NCBI GenBank assembly: GCA_036897625.1
Contig: JAYMTA010000300.1
Location: 1 to 31,947, forward strand
Direction of reading: 5' to 3'
Length of the DNA: 31,947 nt
From: Pelargonium cotyledonis
Taxonomy: Eukaryota; Streptophyta; Magnoliopsida; Geraniales; Geraniaceae
In this document: in pieces, positions 21,171 to 31,542 of the stretch
Position numbering within the stretch: position 1 is the first letter of the stretch
How the letters are laid out: each line of letters begins with the position of its first letter
Notes under the pieces: model-generated
What the model was told of the DNA's origin: nothing
Seen by the model: only the letters and a program-made list of their open reading frames with translations
Databases searched by the model: none
Position numbers and translations under genes: made by a program

Positions 21171-23848
21171 TTTCTCTGTCCTCACTCTGTTTTCTCAGTT
21201 TCTGTTTCTGTCAGCTCTATGTTTTTCCCTCCTCCTTAGCCTCAAACATAGCTTCTACTGTTTTGGAAATGTAATGACTAAATTTTATTTGGACTAAAAT
21301 GCCCTTCCACACCTCATTTCAGTTTTCTATATATTTATTTGTCTTTGTTTCAACTCCCTACAAATTTGCTTTGAGGCCCTTATACTTTGCTATATTTGTA
21401 AGATCTTTCCGAAAAATTTTTGGACAAAAATGCCCCCTAAAGCTCTATTTCAATTTTTTTTGCCAACATTTTATAACATACAACATTGTAGTACAGTTTT
21501 ATTTTACACTTCGGGTGTTGTGTTTTAGCATATTTGCAACTTGCCATAGTTTTCTTCCGAGTTTTTTATACTTTAAATCGATGTCATGTATTATTGTTAT
21601 TTGTTATCATCAATTTCATTTTATAAGTCGCATGACGTTATAACTGATGGTCAATTAGCATATGTCCATATTTTATAATCATCTATGAGTGTTAATTATG
21701 GACATTATTACATTAAGAAAAACTTAAATTAAAAGTAGCAATTTTGATTATAAGAAATAGAGCAACAATTTGTATTAGATTTATAAGGTACGACTTGGTG
21801 TTAACATGGTCGAAGAACTAAACAAACAATAATTCGAATACTCATCTAATTATAATTGTCCTAACATGTTATAAGATTTGTTGACATTATATAAGATGGT
21901 GCAATATTAATTATCTCTACCATGTTACTTAGATTTTAGTATCTTCTTAATTTCTTTCAAAGTGCTAGCCACCATCACTAATTGTTGCTAAAAATATGTT
22001 TAGAGACAGATCATGGACCTTAGTTCCTAAGGAATGAAACTAATTAATTAGTTGAATAAGATATGAACAAAGAAAGAAAAATAAAATAAAACAATTTTAA
22101 ATATAAACTACATCTATTTTTATTTTTAAAGAACAAATAATAAAGTTGACCTAGCCAAGTTGGAACTTAGCTATCACATAGAGAGCTTTGAGGTGGATAA
22201 TTATATATATTGATCAAATAAAAAAAGGAATTTGTAAGACCAAAAATATAATATATATGAAACAATTTAGATCACATTAGCTGTATTATATCTCTTTTGT
22301 CTCCATAATGCATCTTCTTGGTTGGACCTTATCAATAATTGTTCATGTCTTTATCTCAACAACTTAATATAAATATTTAAATAAATAAATTGATATAGAA
22401 CATGTCACGTTCTGACATTACATACAATAATTAATCAATTTTATATTCACCTCGTGTTTTAGGTGTGTATTGATAAAAATATGATAAATACTTTCACTTT
22501 TTTTTCGAGGGAATTATTATTTTTGATTTTTGAAAATGAATTTTTGATGCATAAAGTAAATGGTGTAAAGAAAAAGAGCAAAGCACTACCCAACAATTTT
22601 TTTCCCCAGAAAAGATACTGAATGCATGCATTTATTTATTATATGTATAAAAAAAGACTTATATATTATAAGATAAGTAGTAATTAAGCAAGTTTAGAAT
22701 CAACTAATTGAGTAAACAAATTAATGACTTTATTCCCCACTTTCTTCTCACTCATTGAATCAAATATTAGATCTATGCATGTTTTCTATGCAATATTCAA
22801 ATCGCCATAAATCTTTTAGAAAAGATTAAGAAGATGAGTAATTAATGGTCTTGCTTTCTTAATCTGTTTTCTTTAATTTGTTATAAAATAATTAAACGAG
22901 ATTCACAACCTTATATTTTTATTTGTTATAGTATTGGTAAACTAATATTGATATATGCGTACTCATTCTATGTTTATCTTGCATTATTGTATTCCATTTT
23001 TTTTTTAAGGAAATCGGATATTGTATTCAGATTTTAAGTTATTAAAAAAGATACTTGTAATTAGAGAAGGAAAAAAAAAACAATATTAAGAGACGTGCAT
23101 ATATGAACAAGTGATCAAATTATTTGCTAATAGTATTACTATATGAAATTAAGTTTTAAGAGTACCTAAGTGAGTTAGGTAATGAAAACATAACAATTTA
23201 TTAATTATTATAAACATAACAATTTATAATATGCAAGATTAGTTTTCAATGAATAACCTAAATAATCATTTATTTCTCGCCGATAAAATAATAATAAATC
23301 AACATGAAATTGTATCATTCATATGAAACCTTGTTGTCATATGTATATAATAATATTATTGGCGATTATTACAAGTAGACATGTCTTCATGTGAACTTTG
23401 GCAAATATATGACATACGATATGGACAATTTTTTTTTAGATTAAAAAATATATATTCATGCGTATAAACTATAAACAAAAATCAAATGACTATTAATCTA
23501 TTATGACAAGGCTAATATCAGGATTAAGGAGATCATGCGTGCAAATTAGTGAATTATAATATGTTAAAAAATCATGACTATATATATGTTAAAAAAAAAT
23601 AAACAAATCCCTCTGAAGGGTATTTTGGTCTTGTTGCTTTATGATTTATTAGATAAGAAGCTTTTGAAGGCAGGATGGGCCTGTCAAGTATAAAATCTTA
23701 TTTTTGTTGGCCAAAAGATTAAAATACAAGAAATAGTAAGGAACGAATATAAATTTAGTGTATAGTACTTAAATTTACCTTAAATGTTGTCATTATCTTA
23801 ATCAATGTCTTAAGTATTACCCTTTAAAGCAGTCTAAGAACAGAATAA

Positions 23849-24499
23849 GTATCGTTTGGATCGGGAAATTCAAATTACCATAGATTTTATATATTTCAGG
23901 AATTTGGATTCCTGAATACAGATTATTGAAAAATTAATAATATGTTCGTGTACAGAAAGTGAATTTAAAAATTTATGTTTGGATTTCATGAACTGAAAGT
24001 TAAAAATGTATGAAAATAAAAGTAAATGTAATTTATATCCTTCCTAAATATCATGTTTGGTACATCTTTGTCATGAAAAAAGTTTCATATAGACGTGATC
24101 GTAATTTACCGAAAACAATTGTATACTAAGTCATATTTGCAAACAAAATACTCAATTTATAAATTATGGAAAATTTAAACATAAAGAATTAAAAAGTTAA
24201 TCAAACTAAACAACTATTTTCAAATCGACTATCTAGAAAAATTCATGAGGTTGAATTAGATTAGTATTTAATTAGACGAGGATATAAATGTCATTCAGGA
24301 ATCAGGGGTCAAAGAAAGTTGGCCTGAAACCATTTATTATTTGGTATTCTTTTTCCAACATATATGAAAGATTTTGGATTACAGGAATCCTTATTTTCTA
24401 TTTTCTCTTTTTTGACAAATTTTATCCAAACACAGTAAAATACAATTTACAGTTGACTTGGTCATTTTCTCACGTAAAATAAGAGTACCAAACGATGTC
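23849..24499. mobile_element. Probable non-autonomous DNA transposon (PIF/Harbinger-type MITE)
   Basis: The left end GTATCGTTTGGAT and the inverted right end GACATCGTTTGGTAC share the core ATCGTTTGG. TAA trinucleotides flank both sides (23846-23848 and 24500-24502), which fits the 3-bp TWA duplication of PIF/Harbinger elements. The inside repeats GTTTGGAT/GTTTGGTA-type motifs and AGGAATxxGGATT / AATCC blocks. It has no transposase frame. TIRs are short and slightly offset, so a hAT relative cannot be excluded. Confidence 0.55.
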
Positions 24500-24893
24500 T
24501 AAATGTAAAGTCAGCTCATTTATTTTCTTTTAATTAGAAACTGTCTAATATTGATGAGCCTAGAATTTAATTTGAACAATTTTATGATAAAGTTACATTT
24601 GCAACAAAGAATGACACATTAATTTCATAATTCAAAACTCACTAAATTTTATTTTTAAATTTACAAATACATCAATAAAATAAATTCATTGGTGGCCCAA
24701 ATTTTCAAAATATTTAATATGTTAATAATAATCTGAAAATGAATTCATAAACCACTGTTGGTAGCATTATCTGGCCCTGCCTATTTATTTTTGTTATTTT
24801 CCATTCTTATTTCTGTAACAGCTACCAGGACAACGTTAAATTACCAAAAATACCCCATATATTTTTGTACCCAAAATAGCCCTACAGGGTTGG

Positions 24894-24901
24894 TATAAAT
24901 A
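24894..24901 (+). promoter_or_regulatory. TATA box of annexin D4-like gene
   Basis: TATAAATA lies 93 bp upstream of the ATG at 24994, implying a 5' UTR of about 60 bp. Motif quality and spacing are good. Confidence 0.65.
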
Positions 24902-24993
24902 CAACAAGTTGAAAGGAATGTGATATCCATTCCCACACATATCTCTCGTCTGTGCCTGCGTCTGTCTCTGCCACTTCAGAAAGAAACCAAAAA

Positions 24994-26288
24994 ATGGCTC
25001 TTTCTGCTGACAATTTCGAAGCTCTCACCAGAGCCTTCTCCGGTAATTTCACTTTCCTCACACTCTTTCAAATTCAGAATGTCAAGTCTCGATCGGTTGT
25101 TACGCTTTCTTATCAATTTGTTTTCTTTCTCTTTCTGCAGGAATTGGAGTGGACGAGAAGACAGTGATATCAATATTGGGAAAATCACACCCCGAGGAAC
25201 GCAAATCGTACCGGAAAGGAAGCGCTCATTACCAAGACGACGAGCGTCTCTTCGAGCGCTGGGACGATCACCACGGCAAGCTCCTCCGACAAGAGTTCCT
25301 GCGATTCAATGTAATGTTATGATTTTCAATTCTGTTTCAATTTCAAAAGTTTTTGTACAAATTTGCTGTTGATAATGTGTGAAAAAATTTACAGGATGCT
25401 ATGGTGCAATGGACGATGCATCCATGGGAGAGAGACGCGCGTTTGGTGAAGAAGGCGTTGAAGAAGGGCCCACAATCGCACGGTGTGCTGGTGGAGATTG
25501 CGTGCACCAGATCCTCCGACGAGCTCTTGGGTGCTCGGAGAGCCTACCACTCTCTCTTCGACCGTTCCATCGAAGAAGACGTTGCTAGCAACGTGGATGG
25601 CCCCGAGCGCAAGGTCAGCTAAAAGTAAAAGCTCAAACTGATTGTTCAAGTTCTGGTTTTATAAACTCACTCGACTCATAGTCTCTTCTTTCTTGAACAG
25701 CTATTGGTGGCTCTGGTGAGTGCTTATAGGTATGAAGGAACAAAAGTGAAGGACGATAATGCAAAATCTGATGCAAAGGCTCTGGCCAAAGCTATCAAGA
25801 ATGGCGATAAGGTCGACAGCGACGAGATTGTAAGGATCTTGGCTACAAGGAGCAAGCTCCATCTCATGGCTGTTTACAACAACTACAAGGAGATTTCTGG
25901 GAAGCAACTTGATGAGGTATATACATAATCCAATTGGACACATTTGTGATCATTTCTTCAAGATCTTCCTTAAAATTAGTGAAATGATTGGGTTTTGTTG
26001 TTTGTGTAGGATCTTGATGACTTGAGGTTGAAGGAGACAGTGCAGTGCCTGTGTGTTCCAGCAACCTACTTCAGCAAGGTTCTGGACTCAGCTCTGAGAG
26101 TGGAAGCTGACAAGTGGACGAAGAAGGCACTGACACGTGTAATGGTGTCCCGGGCTGATGTGGACATGAAGGAGATCAATGAAGCGTACCAGAGCATACA
26201 TGGTGTTTCTCTGTCCAAGAAAATTGGGGACACCACTAATGGGAACTACAAGGATTTCTTGCTTACTTTGGTTGCAAGAGAATGTTGA
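24994..26288 (+). CDS. ANN4: Annexin D4-like protein, 5 exons, calcium motifs degenerate
   Basis: Exons: 24994-25042, 25141-25310, 25395-25613, 25701-25916 and 26010-26288. They total 933 bp and 310 aa. The core WTMHPWERDARLVKKALKKG, LLGARRAYHSLFDRSIEED and LLVALVSAYRYEG matches the annexin D4 type. Repeat 1 reads GIGVDEKT (residues 17-24) where the calcium site GWGTDE is expected, and ILGKSHPEER replaces [10 protein letters not shown], so Thr and the His are gone. It also has a charged insert, SAHYQDDERLFERWDDHHGK. Repeat 4 reads VEADKWTKKALTR and likewise lacks GxGTD. Membrane binding may therefore rely on other sites. The last exon (279 bp) fuses what are two exons (90 and 204 bp) in the neighbouring annexins, so one intron has been lost. 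The intact VRILATRSK motif remains in repeat 3. Annexins D3 and D4 are also adjacent in Arabidopsis. A polyadenylation-like AATAAA is at 26339-26344. Confidence 0.94.
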
Positions 26289-27426
26289 TTCCAAGGGATT
26301 GATCAGAATTCAGAGACTTGGGTTTAAAATTCAATCTTAATAAATTGATGTTCTTGCTTCTTCTGTTCATTGTTTTTTTTTTTAATCTCCTCAGATGAGT
26401 TATTGTGACTGTAACAGTATTTGTTTTTGCCCTGAATAAATCAAACATTCTGCAATATCTACACTGTCTTAATATACAGTCTATTGGTGTAACTTATTGT
26501 TTACAAAATCATGAAAAGAAAAGGTTTGGAAGCCATTTTTTGACAGAGTAAAAAATCATCCGACGCTCATGGTTGGCGCGCTTGAAAGGTTAGAATTCTC
26601 ACACCCGCAAAGTGGACCACATATCACCAATAACTAATCATCCGACGTTCGTGGTTGGCGCGCTCAAAAGGTTAGAATTCTCACACACCCAAAGTGGACC
26701 ACATATCACCAATAACTAATCACATGACATGACGACATAGTATGGGAATGATTTTGAGTATAAACATATAACTATCTCTTTAGTAAGAGGATGTATCTAC
26801 ATTTTACATAAGAGACTTTCTCGATAAAACCTTTGCTTACAGAGTGTGTTCAGAGTCCCTTAAAGTAGATTCTTACTCTCATGCTCGAGATAAATTCTCG
26901 AGCACACACCTTGGTCTTCCGTCAACATTGTGCTACCCCTGTACATGCTTTAGGAACCCAAGAGCTATGAACCAAACTACCAGCTCTGTCTCCTAGGGTC
27001 TAAGCTTCTAACTCTATCCACATACTTCTAGACTTAAAATGTTTTCAAGTCAACTCTCCTAACACATGGATAAAACGTCAACACACTCTAGTGTGTCAAA
27101 GTTGACCGAGTCAAAATTGTCGCATCAAATAGAATTTGCAAATATTCATTCATATACTTCACTTGTTAAATTATGAGAACAAACAACTCATTTGCAGAGA
27201 AATAAATTCAACAAATATATATTCCTCTTATTTTGTGACGATTGTAGCATAAAACACATAGTAAAATCAATTCGAGGCCTCGAATGATTGCAAATCGTTA
27301 GAAATAACACAGCAGAATAAATAAAACACAAAAGTAGAAGAAACCCAGCAACAAATCCCAACAGAAATCACTGTACCACTCTTGAGTCTCAGGCTTCACA
27401 TATGAAATGACCAATTGTGGTCTGGT
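26289..27426. other. Convergent spacer between annexin D4-like and the first D8-like gene; likely transposon-derived
   Basis: After the D4 3' UTR come the 82-bp tandem repeat and then about 700 bp of non-coding sequence whose composition differs from the AT-rich spacers nearby. It contains a perfect hairpin, TGCTCGAGA / TCTCGAGCA around a 5-base loop (26882-26904). The stretch looks like part of an LTR or other mobile element, but I found no matching second LTR, primer-binding site or coding remnant. The D8-like 3' UTR lies at the right end. Confidence 0.45.
26554..26717. repeat. 82-bp tandem duplication
   Basis: Two head-to-tail copies (26554-26635 and 26636-26717) differ at only a few positions. 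Each runs AATCATCCGACG, GGTTGGCGCGCT, GGTTAGAATTCTCACAC, AAGTGGACCACATATCACC. A third copy begins with AATCA and then stops. The unit is richer in GC and CG than the surrounding DNA. Confidence 0.92.
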
Positions 27427-29149
27427 CTACTCTTGCTTTCCCATGAGAGTAAGGAGAAAACGCTCATAATCCCCAGAAGTGTCACTGGCCACAGCATGAT
27501 CAAGTAACACACTGTTTCTTTTATAGTAAACATCCTTGATCTCATTCAAATCCTTCTCTGCCCTTGTCACTATCACTCGCGTAAGAGCATCCTCATCTGT
27601 CCCAATCTTGTTTATAGCTTTCCTCAGCACCTAAACCATAAAATCATATATAATCAGTTCACTTTAAATCTAATCAATTTACATCAAGAAACAGATCTTT
27701 GATCCTTTTTTGCAATATTACCTTCTCAAAGTACTTCTTGGGGTCATTGAGGCACTTAATAGCTGTCCTCAGCACATTCAAAAAATCAGTGGATGATTCA
27801 TCTAGCAGTGTCTGCAAAATATATCATATCAGCGTTCATATTTTGTTGATCTTAATGAAGTTTAGTTGTGTATGATTTTACCTTAGTAATGGAGGATTTG
27901 TGATCTTCTCTGAAGTGGTTGAAGGTCGCCATGAGCTGTGCCTGGCTCCTCGTACTCACGATCCTGATGATTTCTTCGTGACTGTATTCCTTGTCCTTGA
28001 TGGCGTTTTGAAGAGCATCGGCTTCTGATTTCGCGACCCTCATGTGTATCTCATCTCCATCATATCGGAACGAGCTCACCAACGCAACCAAGAGCTGCAG
28101 CATTTGCCAAAAAACCATGTTACTAGTTATAACAAAACATAACAGGACATGACAAAACAATCCTAAAGGTTGTGATTCTTGAATTCTGATAATGACTAGT
28201 TGTGGAAATTGACATGCCTTTCGGATATCGCCAGAGGTGTGCGCAGCCACATCTTCCTCGAGGGAATGCTTGTAGCGGATGCGATAGGCTCTTCTGACAG
28301 CTAAGAGCTCTTCGGGGGATCGAGTGCACGCGATCTCGACGATGACATGGTGATCTGGGCTTAGTTTCTTTAAGGACACATGAGCCAGGACTGCATCTCT
28401 GTCTGCTGGTTCCAGTATCCAACGGTACACTGCTCTCTGTACACACAAGATTCAAAATTTATATCATCTAACAAAAAGTCAACTAAGTTTTGTGTTACAG
28501 GGACAAAAAGGCATGTTTAATTGAGAGTGCTCCTACAAAATACAAACAACTTCATTAGCTATGAGCATTGGCTTGAGTCGGGGGTGGGCTGTATTAGGCA
28601 GCTGCCCACACCATCCTCAAATAGATTCGATTCCCCTGTTCTACGTCCTGACTCCGCTACTGTGATTGAGCTCAACTACTCAAACATGGGCTGCTCTGAA
28701 ACTTTATTTCCTAAAACACCCTCCTTTACCGAGAATTTGCTATGAATATATAGATATGAGTCCATGGGGTATCCAGTGGTTTGATGATTACATAAAAATG
28801 TCAAATTCAGACAAAATTAAGCTAGAATTAGAAGAAGAAGATGATGATAGTAACCTCAAAGTCCCCAGAAAGCTCGGATTCGAGGAGCTTGATGAGATCT
28901 CCTTGATAGATTTGCTCATAAGCTTTGATGATTTGCTTCCTCTGAGCTGCATTTCTATGGCCAAGTATTGAAATTATAGCCTTCTCATCAGTTCCCCAAC
29001 CTGCAGCCAAATTACAAATTATATAGGCTCCATTTCAAGAAACTAAAACAAAAGATAAAAAGATTTTTGTTCAAACCTTTGCAAGCCTTTTGGAGAGCCT
29101 CTGCATCTTCAGTAGGGGAAGAGTTGTCATGGACAATCAGGGAAGCCAT
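27427..29149 (-). CDS. ANN8: Annexin D8/RJ4-like protein, tandem copy A, 6 exons
   Basis: Exons on the minus strand: 29077-29149, 28855-29000, 28218-28436, 27882-28094, 27722-27811 and 27427-27630. They total 945 bp and 314 aa. The protein starts [20 protein letters not shown]. Repeat 1 has GWGTDEKA (residues 25-32), His39 in [10 protein letters not shown], and Glu67 in ESELSGDFE, so the first calcium site is intact. Repeat 4 reads [12 protein letters not shown], where the first Gly of GxGTD is replaced by Lys, followed by [16 protein letters not shown]. Other family marks are [34 protein letters not shown] and [12 protein letters not shown]. It belongs with Arabidopsis annexin D8 and strawberry RJ4 by recalled similarity. 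Intron 3 uses a GC donor (AAG|GCATGT); shifting to the nearby GT would break the frame. Intron 2 contains a possible SINE relic. A TATAAATA motif lies upstream at 29222-29229. Confidence 0.94.
28569..28634 (+). repeat. Possible tRNA-derived SINE relic in intron 2 of annexin copy A
   Basis: GATTCGATTCC at 28624-28634 resembles a tRNA B box, and TGGCTTGAGTCGG at 28569-28581 resembles an A box, with about 45 bp between them. The following CTGACTCCGCTACTG is the sort of tail seen in plant SINE-like repeats. I did not find clear ends or a target duplication. Confidence 0.35.
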
Positions 29150-29666
29150 TGTTGATCAGAAAGACTTTTTTGTTTCTTGGGAGGGTTGGGAATGTGGAAG
29201 AGACTTGTATAAATTGTCTTGTATTTATAATACAACATGTACCTTTAATAACTAATTAATAAGGTGATAAGCTCGAGAAATCAAATGTTTTGTATTTGTT
29301 AAAGACTTTAATTATTATATTAATTACTTAATTAGAGGACAGCGATTCACCTAATCAATCCAAGAAGATGGATAATGGATGGGCACTTGCACCATCTCTT
29401 TCTTGGCTGCTGCAGGTTTTGACATTTTCTGATAGTGATCAATATGCCCTTTTTTGTCCTGTAGTTGAAATGAGAACACTTTGGTAGTGAAAAAGATAGG
29501 TGAACCAAACATTGGCAATATGCAGAATATTATCAACCACTTCTTATTTCATGAATTCACACACAAATCACACCACAAACCATAAGTCCAACAACAAATC
29601 AAGCCCAACAACACCATCACAACCCAACTAAAATTAAACACAGATCAATGCTCAGAGAGATAGAGT
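29150..29666. other. Spacer between annexin copies A and B
   Basis: 517 bp hold the promoter of copy A and the 3' UTR of copy B. A minus-strand open frame at 29351-29536 has no recognisable domain. I see no annexin exon remnant. Confidence 0.6.
29222..29229 (-). promoter_or_regulatory. TATA box of annexin copy A
   Basis: It reads TATAAATA on the minus strand, 73 bp upstream of the ATG at 29149. A second, weaker TATA-like motif is nearer the gene, at about 29208-29215. Confidence 0.55.
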
Positions 29667-30935
29667 CTAATTTTCCTTCCCCATGAGAGTGAGCAAAAAG
29701 GCCTTATAGTCCCCAGAAGTCTCCTTGGCCACATCATGCTCAAGACTCACACTGTTCCTCTTCAGGTAAAGCTCCTTGATCTCCCTCAAGTCCCTCTCCG
29801 CCCGAGTCACTATCACTCGGGTCAGCGCATCCTCATCCGTACCCGTCCCCTTCATCGCCTTGCGCAGCACCTAATAAAATCATTCACACACACACACACA
29901 ACAATTACTTCACTAGATACCTCACTCCAATCTATCCAAACAAAAGTAAAAAAAAATGTTCACCTTCTCAAAATACTTCTTGTGATCAATGGTGCTATGA
30001 ATAGCAGCTCGCAGCGCTTCCACAAATTCATCACTCGGGTTTCCAGACAAATCCTAGCAACAAATATATATTGTTCAGGTTTGAGTCTCGATTGTTACGT
30101 TTGCTATAATGTACATACGTACCTTTGCGAGGGAGACACCATGGTCCTCCCTGTACCTGTTGAAAGTTGCAACAAGCTGAGAGTTGCTCCTGGTGCTCAG
30201 GATCCTCAGAAACTCATTATTGTTGAACTTCTTGTCCTTGACGGCCTCGTGGATCATGTCAGCTTCAGCTTTGGCCAATCTGGGGTCGATCTCGTGGCCT
30301 ACGTACCTGTAGGTGCCGACCAGGCCAACCAAGAGCTTGCGCATGGCTCCGGTGGTGTTGGCGGCCACATCCTCCTCCAGGGAGCGCTTGTAGCGGCCCT
30401 GGTAGGCTCGCTTCACCGCCAGGAGCTCCTCCGGGTTCAGGACACAAGCCATCTCGATGATCACGTGATAGTCACGCTTCCCTTTCCTGATGGCCACATT
30501 GGCCAACACAGCGTCTCTCTCCTCTGGCTCCAGAATCCATCGGTACATAGCTCTCTGCAAGTGCAACAATCACGATTGGTTACTGTACATAATTAACAGA
30601 CAGTGTTCTCAAGTTCGAGACTCGGTTGTTACTTCAAAATCTCCGCTGAGCTCGGATTCGAGGCGCTTGATGAGATCTTCATTGTAGAGGCTCTCGTAAG
30701 CTCTCCTGATTTGTGTCCTCTGTTGTGCATTTCTGTGACCCAGAACTGTGATCACAGTCTTCTCATCGGTGCCCCAACCTATCAAGAACATGCATTTTCA
30801 GACCAATTAAAAACCAATATACAGTTTAAATTCGTAGCTAATTTTAAGTACTAATATTAAACCTTTGCAGGCCTTTCGGAGGATCTGGGCATCTTCATGA
30901 GCTGAGTGGTTGATGGGAGCAGTAATGGTAGCCAT
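29667..30935 (-). CDS. ANN8: Annexin D8/RJ4-like protein, tandem copy B, 5 exons
   Basis: Exons on the minus strand: 30863-30935, 30633-30778, 30123-30554, 29964-30053 and 29667-29870. They total 945 bp and 314 aa, the same length as copy A. The third exon (432 bp) equals the sum of copy A exons 3 and 4 (219 + 213) exactly, so this copy has cleanly lost intron 3. The protein starts [20 protein letters not shown]. Repeat 1 has GWGTDEKT (25-32), His39 in [10 protein letters not shown] and ESELSGDFE. Repeat 4 has the canonical [12 protein letters not shown], followed by [16 protein letters not shown], so both calcium sites look intact, unlike copy A. Other marks are [39 protein letters not shown] and [13 protein letters not shown]. 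The coding part is richer in GC than copy A. It has its own TATA box, and an orphan annexin first exon lies 535 bp further upstream. Confidence 0.95.
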
Positions 30936-31469
30936 TGTTGGGATCTTGTTAATTTCTTCCCTATAATGTGAATTTTAGTGTAATTTTTGGTGCAATTTAT
31001 AGCAGAGTTCTTGACATTCTATTAATTGCTGCCAACCCTGGATTATTTGTTTCTTTGTCATCTTAATGACTTGGTGCACTGATTTTCATAGTAATTAAGG
31101 TTCTTGGTTAGGTGCATGTAGCCAAATTAATAATTGCTATATTTGTTTTTTCTTTTTGGAGAATATTCTTTTTCTTTATTCCTCTTAAGCTTAATCTGTG
31201 TACAGTACACTGTCTCTCAAGCCTGTTTATGCTGTGTGGAGCTCACTAATGTACAGCTCATTTTCTGTTAATATGTGATTTTAAGTACTTCCCTTTCTTG
31301 CATATGAAAATGCAGGCTAAGACATAAATTAAAATTACCTCATATATATAAATTACTTAAGCCCAAGTAATTACTGTAGGTAATTATTTTTAATGAAAAA
31401 AGAAAAAAGAAAAAAAAACTAGACTCCATATATAATTAGACTCAATCCCAAATTAGCAAAAGTAAATAC
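30936..31469. other. Spacer between annexin copy B and the orphan annexin exon
   Basis: It contains the copy B promoter and then AT-rich DNA with poly-A/T tracts. On the minus strand I looked for an exon 2 (a frame with GWGTDE and ILGHRN) and did not find one. If the upstream exon is used with copy B, this stretch acts as intron. Confidence 0.6.
30995..31001 (-). promoter_or_regulatory. TATA box of annexin copy B
   Basis: It reads TATAAAT on the minus strand, 60 bp upstream of the ATG at 30935. Confidence 0.6.
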
Positions 31470-31542
31470 CTTTAAAAGCCTTTTGAAGAGCCTGAGCATC
31501 TTCAGCAGCAATGGTGTTTTCATGGGCAATGAAAGAGGCCAT
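31470..31542 (-). CDS. Orphan annexin first exon (alternative first exon of copy B, or truncated duplicate)
   Basis: A 73-bp exon encodes MASFIAHENTIAAEDAQALQ and then KAFK plus one base, ending in a GT donor (AAAG|GTATTT). Its length and phase equal exon 1 of copies A and B exactly. The peptide resembles copy A more than copy B. No annexin exon 2 follows before copy B begins, and because the gene runs toward lower coordinates this is not caused by the window edge. Splicing to copy B exon 2 at 30778 would keep the frame (G|GT TGG) and produce a full annexin with a different N-terminus. Otherwise it is the remains of a third tandem gene. The frame is undamaged. Confidence 0.7.

Larger units (their letters stand above)
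21171..24993. other. Gene-free 3.8-kb AT-rich spacer between divergent annexins D3 and D4
   Basis: It separates two head-to-head annexin genes. Close to annexin D3 (21180-21300) is a pyrimidine-rich 5' UTR-like stretch. The rest is very AT-rich with many homopolymer runs. It contains a MITE-like element at 23849-24499 and the annexin D4 promoter at the right end. The short open frames (for example 21299-21643 and 24288-24482) are low-complexity and show no domain. Confidence 0.7.

Noticed and set aside
21171-24893. Coding or RNA gene in the large annexin D3-D4 spacer
   Set aside because: All open frames are short and low-complexity. I saw no tRNA, snoRNA or conserved protein signature, only a MITE-like element.
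29736-30596. 286-codon open frame on the plus strand
   Set aside because: It lies antisense across three exons and two introns of annexin copy B, whose exons are clearly conserved. The plus-strand frame shows no domain.
30936-31469. Hidden exons of a third annexin gene between copy B and the orphan exon
   Set aside because: I found no frame with the GWGTDE / ILGHRN block or later annexin exons on the minus strand. Only AT-rich sequence and the copy B promoter are present.
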